Source: Microbacterium aurum (GTDB lineage: Bacteria > Actinomycetota > Actinomycetes > Actinomycetales > Microbacteriaceae). From it: a DNA stretch of 64,000 nucleotides. The notes under the pieces are model-generated. The model searched no databases. It worked only from the letters and a program-made list of their open reading frames with translations, and was not told the origin of the DNA. The DNA lies in contig NZ_JAFBCQ010000001.1 in assembly GCF_016907815.1 (NCBI RefSeq), positions 2,170,001 through 2,234,000 on the forward strand, read 5' to 3'. Shown piece by piece: positions 52,579-62,716 of the stretch. The position numbers and the translations under genes were made by a program. Position 1 is the stretch's first letter. Each line of letters opens with the position of its first letter.

Positions 52579-53334
52579 ATGACCTCCGATCACCCGACCG
52601 ACGCCGCACCCCTGGTCCCGCCGGTCTCCCGTCGCCGCGGCTTCTGGTCGCTCGTGCGCGACATCCTCGTCATCGTCGTGATCGCCATCGTGGTGTCGCT
52701 GGTGATCAAGACGTTCCTCGTGCGCTCGTTCTACATCCCGTCGGGGTCGATGGAGCAGACGCTGCTGGTGAAGGACCGGATCCTCGTCGACGAGCTGACC
52801 CCCCGCTTCACCGGGTACGAGCGCGGCGATGTCGTGGTCTTCCGCGATCCCGGCGGCTGGCTGCCGGTCTCGCCCGCACCCGCCGACCAGTCACCGCTCG
52901 TGCAGGCCGGTGACTGGCTGCTGTCTCTCCTGGGGATCACGGCGTCGGACAGCGACGAGCACCTCATCAAGCGCCTCATCGGACTGCCCGGCGATCACGT
53001 GGTGTGCTGCAACGCGATCGGCCAGATCACCGTCAACGGCACGCCCATCGACGAGACGCCGTACCTCGATCTCGCACCCGGGCAGAGTGCGCCGGAGGTG
53101 GTGCCGTTCGACGTGACCGTCCCGGACGGGTCGCTGTGGGTCCTCGGCGACAATCGCGACCACTCCCGCGACTCGCGGTACAACATGGACCAGCCCTCGC
53201 ACGGTTTCGTCCCGATCGACAACGTCGTCGGCCGGGCCTTCCTCATCACCTGGCCGCTGAACCGGTTCGGCACGATCGACGGGCACCACGAGGTGTTCTC
53301 GGGGGTTCCCGCCGCCGCCGCCGCGGGACGATGA
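52579..53334 (+). CDS. lepB: Signal peptidase I
   Basis: The product is 251 aa from ATG 52579. One N-terminal membrane helix (about 26-46) precedes catalytic Ser57 in YIPSGSMEQTL and Lys131 in IKRLIGLPGD. LGDNRDHSRDSR is box E. It cleaves signal peptides of secreted proteins at the outer membrane face. Its stop overlaps rnhB (ATGA). Confidence 0.95.
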   Translation: MTSDHPTDAAPLVPPVSRRRGFWSLVRDILVIVVIAIVVSLVIKTFLVRSFYIPSGSMEQTLLVKDRILVDELTPRFTGYERGDVVVFRDPGGWLPVSPAPADQSPLVQAGDWLLSLLGITASDSDEHLIKRLIGLPGDHVVCCNAIGQITVNGTPIDETPYLDLAPGQSAPEVVPFDVTVPDGSLWVLGDNRDHSRDSRYNMDQPSHGFVPIDNVVGRAFLITWPLNRFGTIDGHHEVFSGVPAAAAAGR

Positions 53335-53990
53335 CCGTCGCCGTGCCGCGGTTGACCGTCGAGCGACGGCTGCTGCGCGAGCACGCGCTCGTCATCGCCT
53401 GCGACGAGGTCGGCCGCGGCGCCTTGGCCGGTCCGGTCGCCGTCGGCGCCGCGGTCATCGACGCCGCCCGGGCGCGCCGCCGCATCCCGGAGGGACTCCG
53501 CGACTCCAAGCTCGTCGCCGAGCACCACCGGCACGCCGTCGCCGAGCGCGCTGCCGGGTGGGTCGGGGCCGCGTCGGTGGGATGGGCGACGGCGGACGAG
53601 ATCGACCGCGTCGGCATCATCCGCGCCCTGGGGCTGGCGGCGCTCCGCGCCATCGCCGACCTGCGCGCCCAGGGCATCGTCCCCGAAGAGGCGATCGTGA
53701 TCCTCGACGGCAACCACGACTACATCACGCCGGCGGGCGGCGGCGGACTTCGGGTGCAGCCCATCGTGAAGGCCGACCGCGACTGCGCCTCCGCCGCGGC
53801 GGCGTCGGTGCTGGCGAAAGTGGCGCGCGACGACCTCATGACGCGGTTGCACGAGGAGCATCCGGTCTACCGCTGGGAGCGCAACAAGGGCTACGCGAGC
53901 GCGGAGCACCGCGACGCCATCCGGTCCCACGGGCTGAGTGCGCATCATCGCGCCTCGTGGGCGATCGCCGACGCGCCCACGCTGTTCTGA
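53331..53990 (+). CDS. rnhB: Ribonuclease HII
   Basis: The product is 219 aa. Catalytic D25 and E26 lie in ACDEVGRGALAGPV, with later acidic residues in ILDGNHDYI and VKADRDCASAAAAS. It removes misincorporated ribonucleotides and RNA primers from DNA. It is coupled to lepB, as in many actinobacteria. Confidence 0.95.
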   Translation: MTVAVPRLTVERRLLREHALVIACDEVGRGALAGPVAVGAAVIDAARARRRIPEGLRDSKLVAEHHRHAVAERAAGWVGAASVGWATADEIDRVGIIRALGLAALRAIADLRAQGIVPEEAIVILDGNHDYITPAGGGGLRVQPIVKADRDCASAAAASVLAKVARDDLMTRLHEEHPVYRWERNKGYASAEHRDAIRSHGLSAHHRASWAIADAPTLF

Positions 53991-54063
53991 CCCGCTGTCG
54001 CGGCGCGCACGCGGCCCCGATCTGGCGCCGGGTCGCACCCCCGCCGCATAGGATGGGAGCACC

Positions 54064-54387
54064 ATGGACGACGAGGGCTTTGACGACTACGACCGCGAAC
54101 TCGAGTTGGCGCTGTACAAGGAGTACCGGGACGTCGTCTCGCAGTTCGCGTATGTCATCGAGACCGAGCGCCGGTTCTATCTCGCCAACGACGTGAACGT
54201 CGTGCGCCGCGACACGGAGCACGATTTCTACTTCGAGATCTCGATGACCGACGTCTGGGTCTGGGACATCTATCGCGCCGACCGCTTCGTGAAGTCGGTG
54301 CGCGTGCTGACGTTCAAGGACGTCAACGTCGAGGAGCTGCAGCGTCGCGACTTCCAGCTGCCCGAGGAACTCTCGCTGGATTCCTGA
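54064..54387 (+). CDS. DUF2469 family protein
   Basis: This 107-aa acidic protein begins MDDEGFDDYDRELELALYKE and ends with a helix before ELSLDS. It is highly conserved in actinobacteria between rnhB and yraN, but its function is unknown. TAGGAT lies 9 nt before the start, and GGGAG is a possible ribosome site. Confidence 0.92.
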   Translation: MDDEGFDDYDRELELALYKEYRDVVSQFAYVIETERRFYLANDVNVVRRDTEHDFYFEISMTDVWVWDIYRADRFVKSVRVLTFKDVNVEELQRRDFQLPEELSLDS

Positions 54388-54485
54388 GCTCATCGCCCTC
54401 TCCCCAACCGGGTGATCGGGGGAGTTGTCCACGGATGCCGTGATCACCGCCACCACGAGGGTGTGCGGCACGGCACCATGCCGTC

Positions 54486-54848
54486 ATGGCAGACAAAGAT
54501 GTGCGCGGACGCGCCGGCGAGGAACGCGCCGCGCGCTACCTCGCCGACAACGGTTTCACGGTGCTCGACCGCAACTGGCGCTGTCGTGCCGGTGAGCTCG
54601 ACATCGTCGCCGCCCGCGGCGGCGACCTGGTGGTCGTCGAGGTCAAAACACGCCGCACGGACGGGTTCGGGCATCCGTTCGAGGCGGTCGATGCCCGCAA
54701 GCGTGACCGGCTGTGGCGGGTGGCGTGCGCGTGGATCGCCGCGCACCCCGACCTCGCCGCTCGACGCCGGTTGCGCCTGGACGTCATCGGCGTCACCGGC
54801 GAGGATCCGGCGTCGGCCGCGATCGAACATCTCGTGGACCTGCGATGA
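54486..54848 (+). CDS. UPF0102/YraN endonuclease-like protein
   Basis: The product is 120 aa. GEERAARYLADNGFTVLDRN, GELDIVA and VVVEVKTRR contain the acidic and Lys residues of the PD-(D/E)xK fold. YraN proteins accompany comM and dprA, suggesting a DNA-processing role that is not proven. It overlaps comM by 4 nt. Confidence 0.92.
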   Translation: MADKDVRGRAGEERAARYLADNGFTVLDRNWRCRAGELDIVAARGGDLVVVEVKTRRTDGFGHPFEAVDARKRDRLWRVACAWIAAHPDLAARRRLRLDVIGVTGEDPASAAIEHLVDLR

Positions 54849-56374
54849 CCGTCGGCCGCACGTGGGGCGTCGTGCTCACGGGGCTTCAGGGCGATCTCGT
54901 CGAGGTCGAGGCCGACCTGTCGAACCAGACGCCCGCCTTCTGCATCATCGGGCTCGCCGACCGCGCGGTGGGCGAAGCGCACCAGCGGGTGCACAACGCC
55001 TGCGCCAACAGCGACCTGGCGTTGCCGCGGCGGCGACTGACCGCGAACCTGTCGCCGGCGAACCTGCCGAAGCAGGGCACGGGGCTCGATGTCGCGATCG
55101 CCATCGCCTCGCTCGCGACCGAGCGCGCCATCGACGCCGCCTCACTGGCCGAGACCGTCCACATCGGCGAGCTGGGACTGGATGGGCGGCTGCGTCCGGT
55201 GCCGGGCGTGCTTCCCGCCGTCGCGGCCGCGGCCCGCGCCGGCATGCGCCGCGTCGTGGTGCCGTACGCCAACCGCGCCGAGGCGGAACTGGTCCCCGGC
55301 GTCGAGGTCTTCGGGGCGGTGAGCCTGCGCGACGTGGCGCGCCGTCACGGGCTCGACGTGGACGAGGTCGACCTCGAGCCGGTTCCGGCGCCTGTCGCGG
55401 CCGAACCGGTCGGAGATACGGAGCTCGACCTCGCGGATGTGATCGGTCAGGCCGACGCCGTGGACGCGCTGATCGTCGCCGCCGCCGGCGGTCACCACCT
55501 CCTCATGAGCGGGCCGCCCGGCGCCGGCAAGACGATGCTGGCGCGACGACTGCCCGGCATCCTGCCCGATCTCGACGATGCCGCCGCCATCCAGGCCGCC
55601 TCGCTGCGGTCGCTGTCGGGGATGCCGGTGGCCGAACTGCGGCGCACGCCGCCCTTCGAGGCGCCACACCACAGTGCGAGCGTCGCGGCGCTCGTCGGTG
55701 GCGGCAGCCGGACCGTCCGGCCGGGCGCGATCGCCCGCGCGAGCGGGGGAGTGCTGTTCCTGGATGAAGCCGGCGAGTACGGGGGACGTGCCCTGGATGC
55801 CCTGCGTCAGCCCCTCGAGTCGGGCAGCATCGAGATCCATCGCGCGGGGTTCCGGGCCACGTTCCCGGCGCGGTTCCAGCTCGTGCTCGCGACGAACCCC
55901 TGCCCCTGCGGCAACTACGGCGTGCCGGGGGCGGAGTGCACCTGCCCGTCGCTCGCGATCCGGCGCTACCTCGGCAAACTGTCCGGCCCGCTGCTGGATC
56001 GCATCGACATCGAGCTGTCGCTGCAGCGCGTCTCGGTCGCCCGGCTGCGCGACCGCAGCGGCGGCGCCGGCTCGGCCGCCGCGCGGGAACGCGTGCGCGC
56101 CGCGCGCGATCGTGCCGCCCATCGACTCCGCGACACACCGTGGCGGACGAACGCGGAGGTGTCCGGCGCGTGGCTGCGCGACGGACCGCTCGCGCCTGAG
56201 CCGGCGATCCGCCGGCCGCTCGACGCCGCGCTGCACCGCGGGTCGCTCACCCTCCGCGGCTACGACCGGGTTCTGAGGGTCGCCTGGTCGGTCGCCGATC
56301 TCGCCGGGCGTGACCGGCTGGAGGTCGCCGACATCGGCCGGGCGCTGTATCTGAAGAAGGGGGTGCGGGGATGA
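54845..56374 (+). CDS. comM: ComM/YifB family Mg-chelatase-like AAA+ helicase
   Basis: The product is 509 aa. An N-terminal Lon-like domain (about 1-180) precedes Walker A GPPGAGKT (223-230), Walker B VLFLDEAGE, the sensor-1 region ATNPCPCGNYG with its Cys ligands, and a C-terminal domain. ComM promotes branch migration of incoming DNA in transformation. It lies between yraN and dprA. Confidence 0.94.
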   Translation: MTVGRTWGVVLTGLQGDLVEVEADLSNQTPAFCIIGLADRAVGEAHQRVHNACANSDLALPRRRLTANLSPANLPKQGTGLDVAIAIASLATERAIDAASLAETVHIGELGLDGRLRPVPGVLPAVAAAARAGMRRVVVPYANRAEAELVPGVEVFGAVSLRDVARRHGLDVDEVDLEPVPAPVAAEPVGDTELDLADVIGQADAVDALIVAAAGGHHLLMSGPPGAGKTMLARRLPGILPDLDDAAAIQAASLRSLSGMPVAELRRTPPFEAPHHSASVAALVGGGSRTVRPGAIARASGGVLFLDEAGEYGGRALDALRQPLESGSIEIHRAGFRATFPARFQLVLATNPCPCGNYGVPGAECTCPSLAIRRYLGKLSGPLLDRIDIELSLQRVSVARLRDRSGGAGSAAARERVRAARDRAAHRLRDTPWRTNAEVSGAWLRDGPLAPEPAIRRPLDAALHRGSLTLRGYDRVLRVAWSVADLAGRDRLEVADIGRALYLKKGVRG

Positions 56375-57591
56375 ACGTCCTCGAATCGACACCGGAGCAC
56401 GCGCGCCGGGAGCTCGCCGGCATCGCGGATGCGCTGAGCGAAGACGATGATCTCGTCGTGGCCTACGCGCGCGCGGTCTGGTCCTGCCTGGTCGAACCCG
56501 GCGACCGCGTCGCCGGGGCACTGATCGCGACGTGCGGGCCGGTGCGGGCACTCGAGATCGCCATCGCCACCACGGGCGGCGCAGAGGTCGCCCACGCCGC
56601 CGGGATCGAGCTCGGCGAGCTCGACAAAGCGCGCACCCGGTGGCATCCACGCCGCGGCGACGTCGCCGAGCGCATCGCGGCGGCACGACGCGCGGGCGCC
56701 CGTCTGGTCACCCCGGAGGATCACGCGTGGCCCGAGCGCGTCGCGGACCTCGGGCCGTTCGCGCCGGTGTGCCTGTGGGTGCTCGGCGACGTCGACGCGC
56801 TCGGGGCGTCGTGTCCCGCCGTGGCGGTGGTCGGTGCGCGGGCGGCGAGCGGTTACGGCGACATGCTGGCGGACGATCTCGCCGCGGGGGCCGCCGCGGC
56901 CGGGGTCGCCGTGATCTCCGGCGCGGCGTACGGCATCGACGGCTCGGCGCATCGCGGTGCGCTGGCGGCGGGCGGCGCGACCACGGCGCTGCTGGCCGGC
57001 GGGGTGGACCGCCCGTACCCGGCGGGGCACCGCGACCTGCTGGAGCGCATCGCCGCGGAGGGGACCGTGGCCGCCGAGGTGCCGTGCGGATCGTCACCGA
57101 CGAAGTGGCGCTTCCTCGCGCGCAACAGGCTGATCGCGGCCATGAGCGACGCAACCGTCGTCGTGGAGGCCGGATGGCGCAGCGGCTCGCTCAACACGGC
57201 GCATCATGCGGCGGCGCTCGGTCGGCCGCTCGGTGCCGTTCCCGGGCCGGTCACGAGCGCCTCATCCGCCGGCTGCCACCGATTGCTGCGTGAGGCGCAG
57301 GCCGAGTGCATCACCTCCGTCGCCGACATGATGGAGCTGCTGGGTCTGGACGCTCAGGCGCCCGGCGCGGTGGCGCCGGGCGCGGATCAGGGTGCGGGCG
57401 ACCTCACCCGTATCCTCGACGCGCTCAGCGACCGCAGCGCGCGGAGCGGTTACGACATCGCGCGCCGTGCAGGCTTCGGAGCGGAGGAGGCGACCGCGCT
57501 CCTCGGTCTCCTGGAGTTGGAGGGCACAGTGGAACGGCGCCCGGGCGGATGGGTCCGGGCGCGGCACCGCGCGGCGGCGACGCTGTGGTGA
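56371..57591 (+). CDS. dprA: DNA processing protein DprA
   Basis: The product is 406 aa, overlapping comM by 4 nt. The Rossmann-like core contains VGARAASGYGDMLA, ISGAAYGIDGSAHRGAL, LLAGGVDRPYPAGHR and EVPCGSSPTKWRFLARNR. A C-terminal winged-helix-like region (about 345-400) is present. DprA loads RecA onto single-stranded DNA taken up by transformation. No other competence genes are in the window. Confidence 0.93.
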   Translation: MNVLESTPEHARRELAGIADALSEDDDLVVAYARAVWSCLVEPGDRVAGALIATCGPVRALEIAIATTGGAEVAHAAGIELGELDKARTRWHPRRGDVAERIAAARRAGARLVTPEDHAWPERVADLGPFAPVCLWVLGDVDALGASCPAVAVVGARAASGYGDMLADDLAAGAAAAGVAVISGAAYGIDGSAHRGALAAGGATTALLAGGVDRPYPAGHRDLLERIAAEGTVAAEVPCGSSPTKWRFLARNRLIAAMSDATVVVEAGWRSGSLNTAHHAAALGRPLGAVPGPVTSASSAGCHRLLREAQAECITSVADMMELLGLDAQAPGAVAPGADQGAGDLTRILDALSDRSARSGYDIARRAGFGAEEATALLGLLELEGTVERRPGGWVRARHRAAATLW

Positions 57592-57658
57592 GATCGCCTC
57601 GCGCGTCGGTGCGGTGCGCCGTCGCCGCCGTCGGGGAACGGGCAGGCATGCTGGAGGC

Positions 57659-58558
57659 ATGAGACTCGCGGCGGCGACGGCGGCCTACGCCGACGACCTC
57701 GCGCACGTGCGCCGGCTCTCCCCGGCGACGGTTCGCGCCTACGCCGCGGACCTTCGCGATCTGCAGAACGCGGCGGGCGACGTCGAGCTCGCCGAGATCG
57801 ACCTCGAGAGCCTGCACGAGTGGCGGTGGCGGGCGACGCAGCGCGGTGACGCGCGCGCCACGATCGCCCGTCGCACGGCGTCGGTGCGGGGGTTCTTCGC
57901 CTGGGCGCAGGAGCACGGGATCATCGCGGTCGATCCGAGCCTGCGTCTGGTCGCCCCCAAGCGTGCGCGCACCCTGCCGAAAGTCGCGACCGCGCCGGCG
58001 ATGACCGCCGTCCTCGACGCAGCGGCCGCGCGCGCCGGGGAGGGCGACGCCATCGCGCTGCGCGACGCCGCCATCCTGGAGCTGCTGTACGCATCCGCGC
58101 TGCGCGTCGCCGAGCTGTGCGGGATGGACGTGGACGACATCGACGCTCACCGTCGCACCGTCCGGGTCATCGGCAAGGGATCCAAGGAGCGCATCGTGCC
58201 GTTCGGGGGACCGGCGGCATCCGCCCTCGACGCCTATCTCGTGCGCGGCCGCCCGGTCCTCGCCGCACGCGGTCAGGGGAGCCGGGCCGTGTTCCTGGGA
58301 GCCCGCGGCGGGCGGCTCGGGACCCGCGCGGCGTACGACGTCGTCTCCCGTGCTGTCGCCCCCGCTCTCGGCACGGAGACCACCGGGCCCCACACACTCC
58401 GCCACTCCGCGGCCACGCACCTGCTCGACGGGGGCGCGGATCTGCGCACCGTGCAGGAGATGCTCGGTCACGCGAGCCTGGGGACGACGCAGATCTACAC
58501 CCACGTCTCCGCGGAGAAGCTTGCCGCCGCCTACCGGCTCGCGCACCCGCGCGCCTGA
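57659..58558 (+). CDS. xerC: Tyrosine recombinase XerC
   Basis: The product is 299 aa from ATG 57659. A SAM-like core-binding domain (1-95) precedes the catalytic domain with Arg in ASALRVAEL, Lys in GKGSKERIVP, HTLRHSAATH, LGHASLGTT and the nucleophile Tyr in QIYTHV. With XerD it resolves chromosome dimers at dif. The position after dprA is that of the chromosomal XerC, so it is not a mobile-element integrase. Confidence 0.92.
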   Translation: MRLAAATAAYADDLAHVRRLSPATVRAYAADLRDLQNAAGDVELAEIDLESLHEWRWRATQRGDARATIARRTASVRGFFAWAQEHGIIAVDPSLRLVAPKRARTLPKVATAPAMTAVLDAAAARAGEGDAIALRDAAILELLYASALRVAELCGMDVDDIDAHRRTVRVIGKGSKERIVPFGGPAASALDAYLVRGRPVLAARGQGSRAVFLGARGGRLGTRAAYDVVSRAVAPALGTETTGPHTLRHSAATHLLDGGADLRTVQEMLGHASLGTTQIYTHVSAEKLAAAYRLAHPRA

Positions 58559-58568
58559 GAGCGCGCCG

Positions 58569-59156
58569 TCAGCAACAGGGCAGCAGGACGGCGCGCGGCA
58601 CCGTCCCCAGCAGCAGCAGCAGCGGGTTCATGTACTGGCCTGCTTCGCGCACCCCGAAGTGCACCGCGCCGGGTGCCGTGTGACCTCCGGCCGCGACGGT
58701 TCCTACGACGTCGCCCGCGGCGACCCGCGCGCCGATCGCGACGGCGGGGAGGACAGGCTCGAGTGTCGTGACGTGCCCCTCGCCGTGGTCGATCGTCAGC
58801 AGGGGCCGATCCACCACCGTCCCCGCGAACGCGATCATCCCGTCCGCCGGAGCGACGACCGGCGAGCCCGGTTCCGCCTGGAGATCGATGCCCCGGTGCC
58901 CGGCGGCGTAGGCGTGGGCGGGGGCACGATACGGCGCCACGACCACGGCGGGACTGACGGGCCACCGCCACCCCGCTGCGACCGGATCCGCGTCGCGCGC
59001 GGCGCCGGGCGCGACCACGGCGGCCGCTCCAGCGACGACACCGGGCGGGGCCGCCGCGCCGACGACATCGATGCGCCCCGTAGCCGGCCAGGGGCACGCC
59101 AGCACGACGCACACGGCCAGCGCGACGGCGGCGATCCAGCGAGCGAGTGAAGACAT
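58569..59156 (-). CDS. M23/LytM-type peptidase, secreted
   Basis: The product is 195 aa with a signal segment (about 5-21, ending LAC, possibly lipidated). The LytM domain (about 65-175) has the zinc ligands H87 and D91 in GHRGIDLQ, and H166 in VHFGVR. It should cleave peptidoglycan peptides or regulate amidases outside the membrane. The Ala/Val-rich segment at 33-60 is a linker. It is divergent from rpsB. Confidence 0.88.
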   Translation of the reverse strand: MSSLARWIAAVALAVCVVLACPWPATGRIDVVGAAAPPGVVAGAAAVVAPGAARDADPVAAGWRWPVSPAVVVAPYRAPAHAYAAGHRGIDLQAEPGSPVVAPADGMIAFAGTVVDRPLLTIDHGEGHVTTLEPVLPAVAIGARVAAGDVVGTVAAGGHTAPGAVHFGVREAGQYMNPLLLLLGTVPRAVLLPCC

Positions 59157-59257
59157 GCCCCCACCGTGCTCCTGCGCGGCGCACCGCGGCGGCGAAGATG
59201 CCCGATCTGTGGACAGATCCGCGCACTCGCCGGCGGGGGAGAGAGCGATGCGGCTGA

Positions 59258-59263
59258 TACACT
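59258..59263 (+). promoter_or_regulatory. Likely -10 box of rpsB
   Basis: TACACT lies 185 nt before the rpsB start, giving a long GC-rich leader (59270-59447) in which no known element was recognised. The rest of the 291-nt M23-rpsB spacer shows nothing else. Confidence 0.4.
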
Positions 59264-59447
59264 GTCAGACGCACCCCGCGCGTCGGGGTGACTCCGCGTG
59301 CCCACAGCGACGACCTGTCTCAGACGGGGACTCGCGGCATCCACACCCAGAGGTCTCACCGTGCGAACGGGAGCGGGTGCGTGCCGGGCACCAGGCGCAC
59401 GGGCCGACCGGTCCACGCGATCAACCCAGAAACAAAGGAGAACGGCC

Positions 59448-60356
59448 ATGGCCGTCGTCACCATTCGCCAGCTGCTCGACAGCGGCGTTCACTTCGGACA
59501 CCAGACCCGCCGGTGGAACCCGAAGGTCAAGCGCTTCATCCTGACGGAGCGCTCCGGCATCCACATCATCGACCTGCAGCAGTCGCTGTCGTACATCGAC
59601 AAGGCGTACGAGTACGTCCGCGAGACGGTCGCCCACGGCGGCACCGTCCTGTTCGTCGGCACCAAGAAGCAGGCCCAGGAGGTCATCGCCGAGCAGGCGA
59701 CGCGCGTCGGCCAGCCCTACGTCAACCAGCGCTGGCTGGGTGGGCTCCTCACCAACTTCCAGACCGTCGGCAAGCGGCTGGCGCGCATGAAGGAGCTCGA
59801 GGAGCTCGACTTCGACAACCCCGCCGACAGCGGCTTCACGAAGAAGGAGCTCCTGCTCAAGAAGCGCGAGCTCGACAAGCTGCACAAGTCGCTCGGCGGC
59901 ATCCGCAACCTGCAGAAGACCCCGTCCGCGATCTGGGTCGTCGACGCCAAGCGTGAGCACCTCGCCATCGACGAGGCCAAGAAGCTCGGCATCCCGGTGA
60001 TCGGCATCCTCGACACCAACGCCGACCCCGACGAGTTCCAGTTCCCGATCCCGGGCAACGACGACGCGATCCGCTCGGTGGGCCTGCTCACCCGCATCAT
60101 CGCCGACGCCGCCGCCGAGGGCCTCATCCAGCGCCACCAGCCCACCGACGAGTCCGCCGAGGCGGAGCCCCTCGCCGATTGGGAGCGCGAGCTGCTCGAG
60201 CAGGGCGGCACCGCTGAGGCGCCCGCCGCCGAGGCCGAGACGCCGGTCGTCACCGACGTCGCCGAGGTCGAGACCATCGCGACGGAGTCGGCTGCCGACG
60301 CCGCCGGTGCCGAGGCCAAGGCCGAAGGCGACGCCGCGGCCGTCGCTGCCGAGTAA
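59448..60356 (+). CDS. rpsB: 30S ribosomal protein S2
   Basis: The product is 302 aa, with AAAGGAG before ATG 59448. The opening [20 protein letters not shown] and [12 protein letters not shown] are diagnostic. Residues after about 240 form an Ala/Glu/Asp-rich tail. It is followed by tsf across a hairpin that can reduce readthrough. Confidence 0.97.
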   Translation: MAVVTIRQLLDSGVHFGHQTRRWNPKVKRFILTERSGIHIIDLQQSLSYIDKAYEYVRETVAHGGTVLFVGTKKQAQEVIAEQATRVGQPYVNQRWLGGLLTNFQTVGKRLARMKELEELDFDNPADSGFTKKELLLKKRELDKLHKSLGGIRNLQKTPSAIWVVDAKREHLAIDEAKKLGIPVIGILDTNADPDEFQFPIPGNDDAIRSVGLLTRIIADAAAEGLIQRHQPTDESAEAEPLADWERELLEQGGTAEAPAAEAETPVVTDVAEVETIATESAADAAGAEAKAEGDAAAVAAE

Positions 60357-60367
60357 GACAGCTTCCC

Positions 60368-60409
60368 GCCGGTGCGGGATCGCCCCGATCGCGGCGATCC
60401 CGCACCGGC
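60368..60409 (+). terminator. rpsB-tsf intergenic hairpin
   Basis: GCCGGTGCGGGATCGCC and its perfect complement (17 bp) flank an 8-nt loop, without a T-run. It may attenuate tsf relative to rpsB or mark a processing site. Confidence 0.55.
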
Positions 60410-60459
60410 ATCCACGAGAACTCACCACGCAGAATTCACTAGTCAAGGAGCCACCACCC

Positions 60460-61287
60460 ATGGCCAACTTCACCATCGCCGACATCAAGGCCCTGCGCGA
60501 GCAGCTCGGCACGGGCATGGTCGACACCAAGAAGGCTCTCGAGGAGGCCGACGGCGACCTCGAGAAGGCCGTCGAGATCCTCCGCCTGAAGGGCGCGAAG
60601 GGCAACGCCAAGCGTGCCGACCGCTCCACCTCGGAGGGCCTCGTCGCCGCCACCGAGAAGGACGGCAAGGTCACGATCCTCGAGCTGAACACCGAGACCG
60701 ACTTCGTCGCGAAGAACGACCGCTTCCTGGCCCTCGCCGACAAGGTGCTGGCCGCCGCCGCCGCCGTCGGCGCCGACTCGGTGGAGGCGGCTCTGGCCGC
60801 GGATGCCGACGGCAAGCCCGTCGCCGACCTCATCTCCGACGAGGCCGCGATCATCGGCGAGAAGGTCGAACTGCGTCGCGTGCGCACCCTCTCGGGCGAC
60901 AAGTTCGAGATCTACCTGCACAAGACCAGCAAGGACCTGCCGCCCCAGGTCGGCGTCGTCCTCGCCTACACCGGCGACGACGCGGAGACCGCCCGCTCGA
61001 TCGCGCAGCACATCTCCTTCGCGAACCCCTCCTACCTCAGCCGCGACGAGGTCCCGGCCGCCGAGGTCGAGAAGGAGCGCGAGATCGTCACGGAGATCTC
61101 CCGCAACGAGGGCAAGCCCGAGGCCGCCCTGCCGAAGATCGTCGAGGGCCGTGTGAACGCGTTCTTCAAGCAGGTCGCCCTGCTCGACCAGGACTACGCG
61201 AAGGACAACAAGCTGTCCGTCGCCAAGGTCGCCGGCGACGCGGGGATCACGATCACCGACTTCGCCCGTTTCAAGGTCGGCGCGTAA
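60460..61287 (+). CDS. tsf: Elongation factor Ts
   Basis: The product is 275 aa, with AAGGAG upstream. The UBA-like N-terminus IKALREQLGTGMVDTKKALE, the TETDFVAKNDRF core and the C-terminal part match EF-Ts, the nucleotide exchange factor of EF-Tu. It is followed by a strong terminator. Confidence 0.97.
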   Translation: MANFTIADIKALREQLGTGMVDTKKALEEADGDLEKAVEILRLKGAKGNAKRADRSTSEGLVAATEKDGKVTILELNTETDFVAKNDRFLALADKVLAAAAAVGADSVEAALAADADGKPVADLISDEAAIIGEKVELRRVRTLSGDKFEIYLHKTSKDLPPQVGVVLAYTGDDAETARSIAQHISFANPSYLSRDEVPAAEVEKEREIVTEISRNEGKPEAALPKIVEGRVNAFFKQVALLDQDYAKDNKLSVAKVAGDAGITITDFARFKVGA

Positions 61288-61292
61288 GCCGC

Positions 61293-61330
61293 GAAAGGGG
61301 GCCCGCATTCACGGATGCGGGCCCCCTTTC
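61293..61330 (+). terminator. tsf terminator
   Basis: GAAAGGGGGCCCGCAT pairs exactly with ATGCGGGCCCCCTTTC across a 6-nt loop; the T-rich end is within the stem. Confidence 0.8.
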
Positions 61331-61375
61331 CCATGCCCGCTTCGATAGTCTGCATCCGACGAGAGGAACCCCTGC

Positions 61376-62095
61376 GTGATCGATGAGAACACCGGACGCC
61401 GCCGCGTCCTGCTGAAGCTGTCCGGCGAGGCGTTCGGGGGAGGGCAGCTCGGGGTCAACCCCGACGTCGTCGGCCAGATCGCCCGCGAGATCGCGGCGGC
61501 CGTCGACCGCGTCGAGGTGTCGATCGTCGTCGGCGGTGGCAACTTCTTCCGCGGCGCCGAGCTCAGCCAGCGCGGCATGGACCGCGGTCGTGCCGACTAC
61601 ATGGGCATGCTCGGCACCGTGATGAACGCCCTCGCCCTGCAGGACTTCCTGGAGCAGGCCGGAGCCGCCACCCGGGTGCAGTCGGCGATCTCGATGACCC
61701 AGGTCGCCGAGCCCTACATCCCGCGCCGCGCGGAGCGGCACATGGAGAAGGGTCGCGTCGTCATCTTCGGCGCCGGCGCCGGCTTGCCCTACTTCTCCAC
61801 CGACACCGTCGCCGCCCAGCGGGCGCTGGAGATCGGCGCCGACGAGGTGCTCGTCGCCAAGAACGGCGTGGACGGGGTGTACACGGCAGATCCGAAGAAG
61901 GATGCCACGGCCACCAAGATCGACCGCATCACCTACCAGGACGCCCTGCAGCGCGGCCTGAAGGTCGTTGACTCGACGGCGTTCAGCCTGTGCATGGACA
62001 ACGGCATCGACATGCGCGTGTTCGGCATGGAGCCGGCCGGCAACGTGACCCGCGCGCTCCTCGGGGAGTCGATCGGCACGCTCGTCACGGTCTGA
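61376..62095 (+). CDS. pyrH: UMP kinase
   Basis: The product is 239 aa from GTG 61376. [24 protein letters not shown] and [16 protein letters not shown] mark the amino-acid kinase fold. It makes UDP for RNA and envelope sugars and acts as a hexamer. TAGTCT (61345-61350) is a likely -10, with GAGAGGA before the start. frr follows after 57 nt. Confidence 0.96.
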   Translation: MIDENTGRRRVLLKLSGEAFGGGQLGVNPDVVGQIAREIAAAVDRVEVSIVVGGGNFFRGAELSQRGMDRGRADYMGMLGTVMNALALQDFLEQAGAATRVQSAISMTQVAEPYIPRRAERHMEKGRVVIFGAGAGLPYFSTDTVAAQRALEIGADEVLVAKNGVDGVYTADPKKDATATKIDRITYQDALQRGLKVVDSTAFSLCMDNGIDMRVFGMEPAGNVTRALLGESIGTLVTV

Positions 62096-62152
62096 GTCGC
62101 GGCATCCGCCCGCACTAGACTTTCCCCTGACGCATCGACGAATGGAGTGACC

Positions 62153-62707
62153 GTGATCGCCGAGATCCTGGCCGACACGACCGCCCGCATGGACCGTGCT
62201 GTGGAGGCGGCGAAGGACGACTTCGCCACCGTCCGCACGGGACGCGCGAACCCCCAGCTGTTCCAGAAGATCCTGGTCGACTACTACGGCTCGCCGACGC
62301 CGCTCGCGCAGCTGGCCTCGCTGAACACCCCCGAAGCGCGCACGCTCGTGGTGACCCCGTACGACAAGTCGGCGCTGAAGGCCATCGAGCAGGCGATCCG
62401 CGACATGCCGAACCTCGGCGCGAACCCGTCGAACGACGGCAACATCGTGCGCGTCACCATGCCCGAGCTCACCGCCGAGCGGCGCAAGGAGTACGTCAAG
62501 CTCGTGCGCAGCAAGGGCGAGGACGCGAAGGTGCACCTGCGCGGCATCCGTCGCAAGTCCAAGGACGAGCTGGATGCGCTCAAGAGCGAGGTCGGCGAGG
62601 ACGAGCTGGTGCGCGCGGAGAAGGAGCTCGACGCGATCACGCGTTCTCACGTCGACGAGATCGACGAGGCGCTCAAGCGCAAAGAGGCCGAACTCCTCGA
62701 GGTCTGA
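62153..62707 (+). CDS. frr: Ribosome recycling factor
   Basis: The product is 184 aa; GTG 62153 is chosen over GTG 62147 because GGAG (62144-62147) would overlap the latter. [20 protein letters not shown] and [15 protein letters not shown] are diagnostic. It splits post-termination ribosomes with EF-G. TAGACT (62115-62120) may provide its own promoter. Confidence 0.96.
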   Translation: MIAEILADTTARMDRAVEAAKDDFATVRTGRANPQLFQKILVDYYGSPTPLAQLASLNTPEARTLVVTPYDKSALKAIEQAIRDMPNLGANPSNDGNIVRVTMPELTAERRKEYVKLVRSKGEDAKVHLRGIRRKSKDELDALKSEVGEDELVRAEKELDAITRSHVDEIDEALKRKEAELLEV

Positions 62708-62716
62708 GGCGAAGGC

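Noticed and set aside
57659..58558. XerC-type recombinase as evidence of a prophage or integron
   Set aside because: It sits in the conserved dprA-rpsB neighbourhood with no att-like repeats, so it is the chromosomal XerC.
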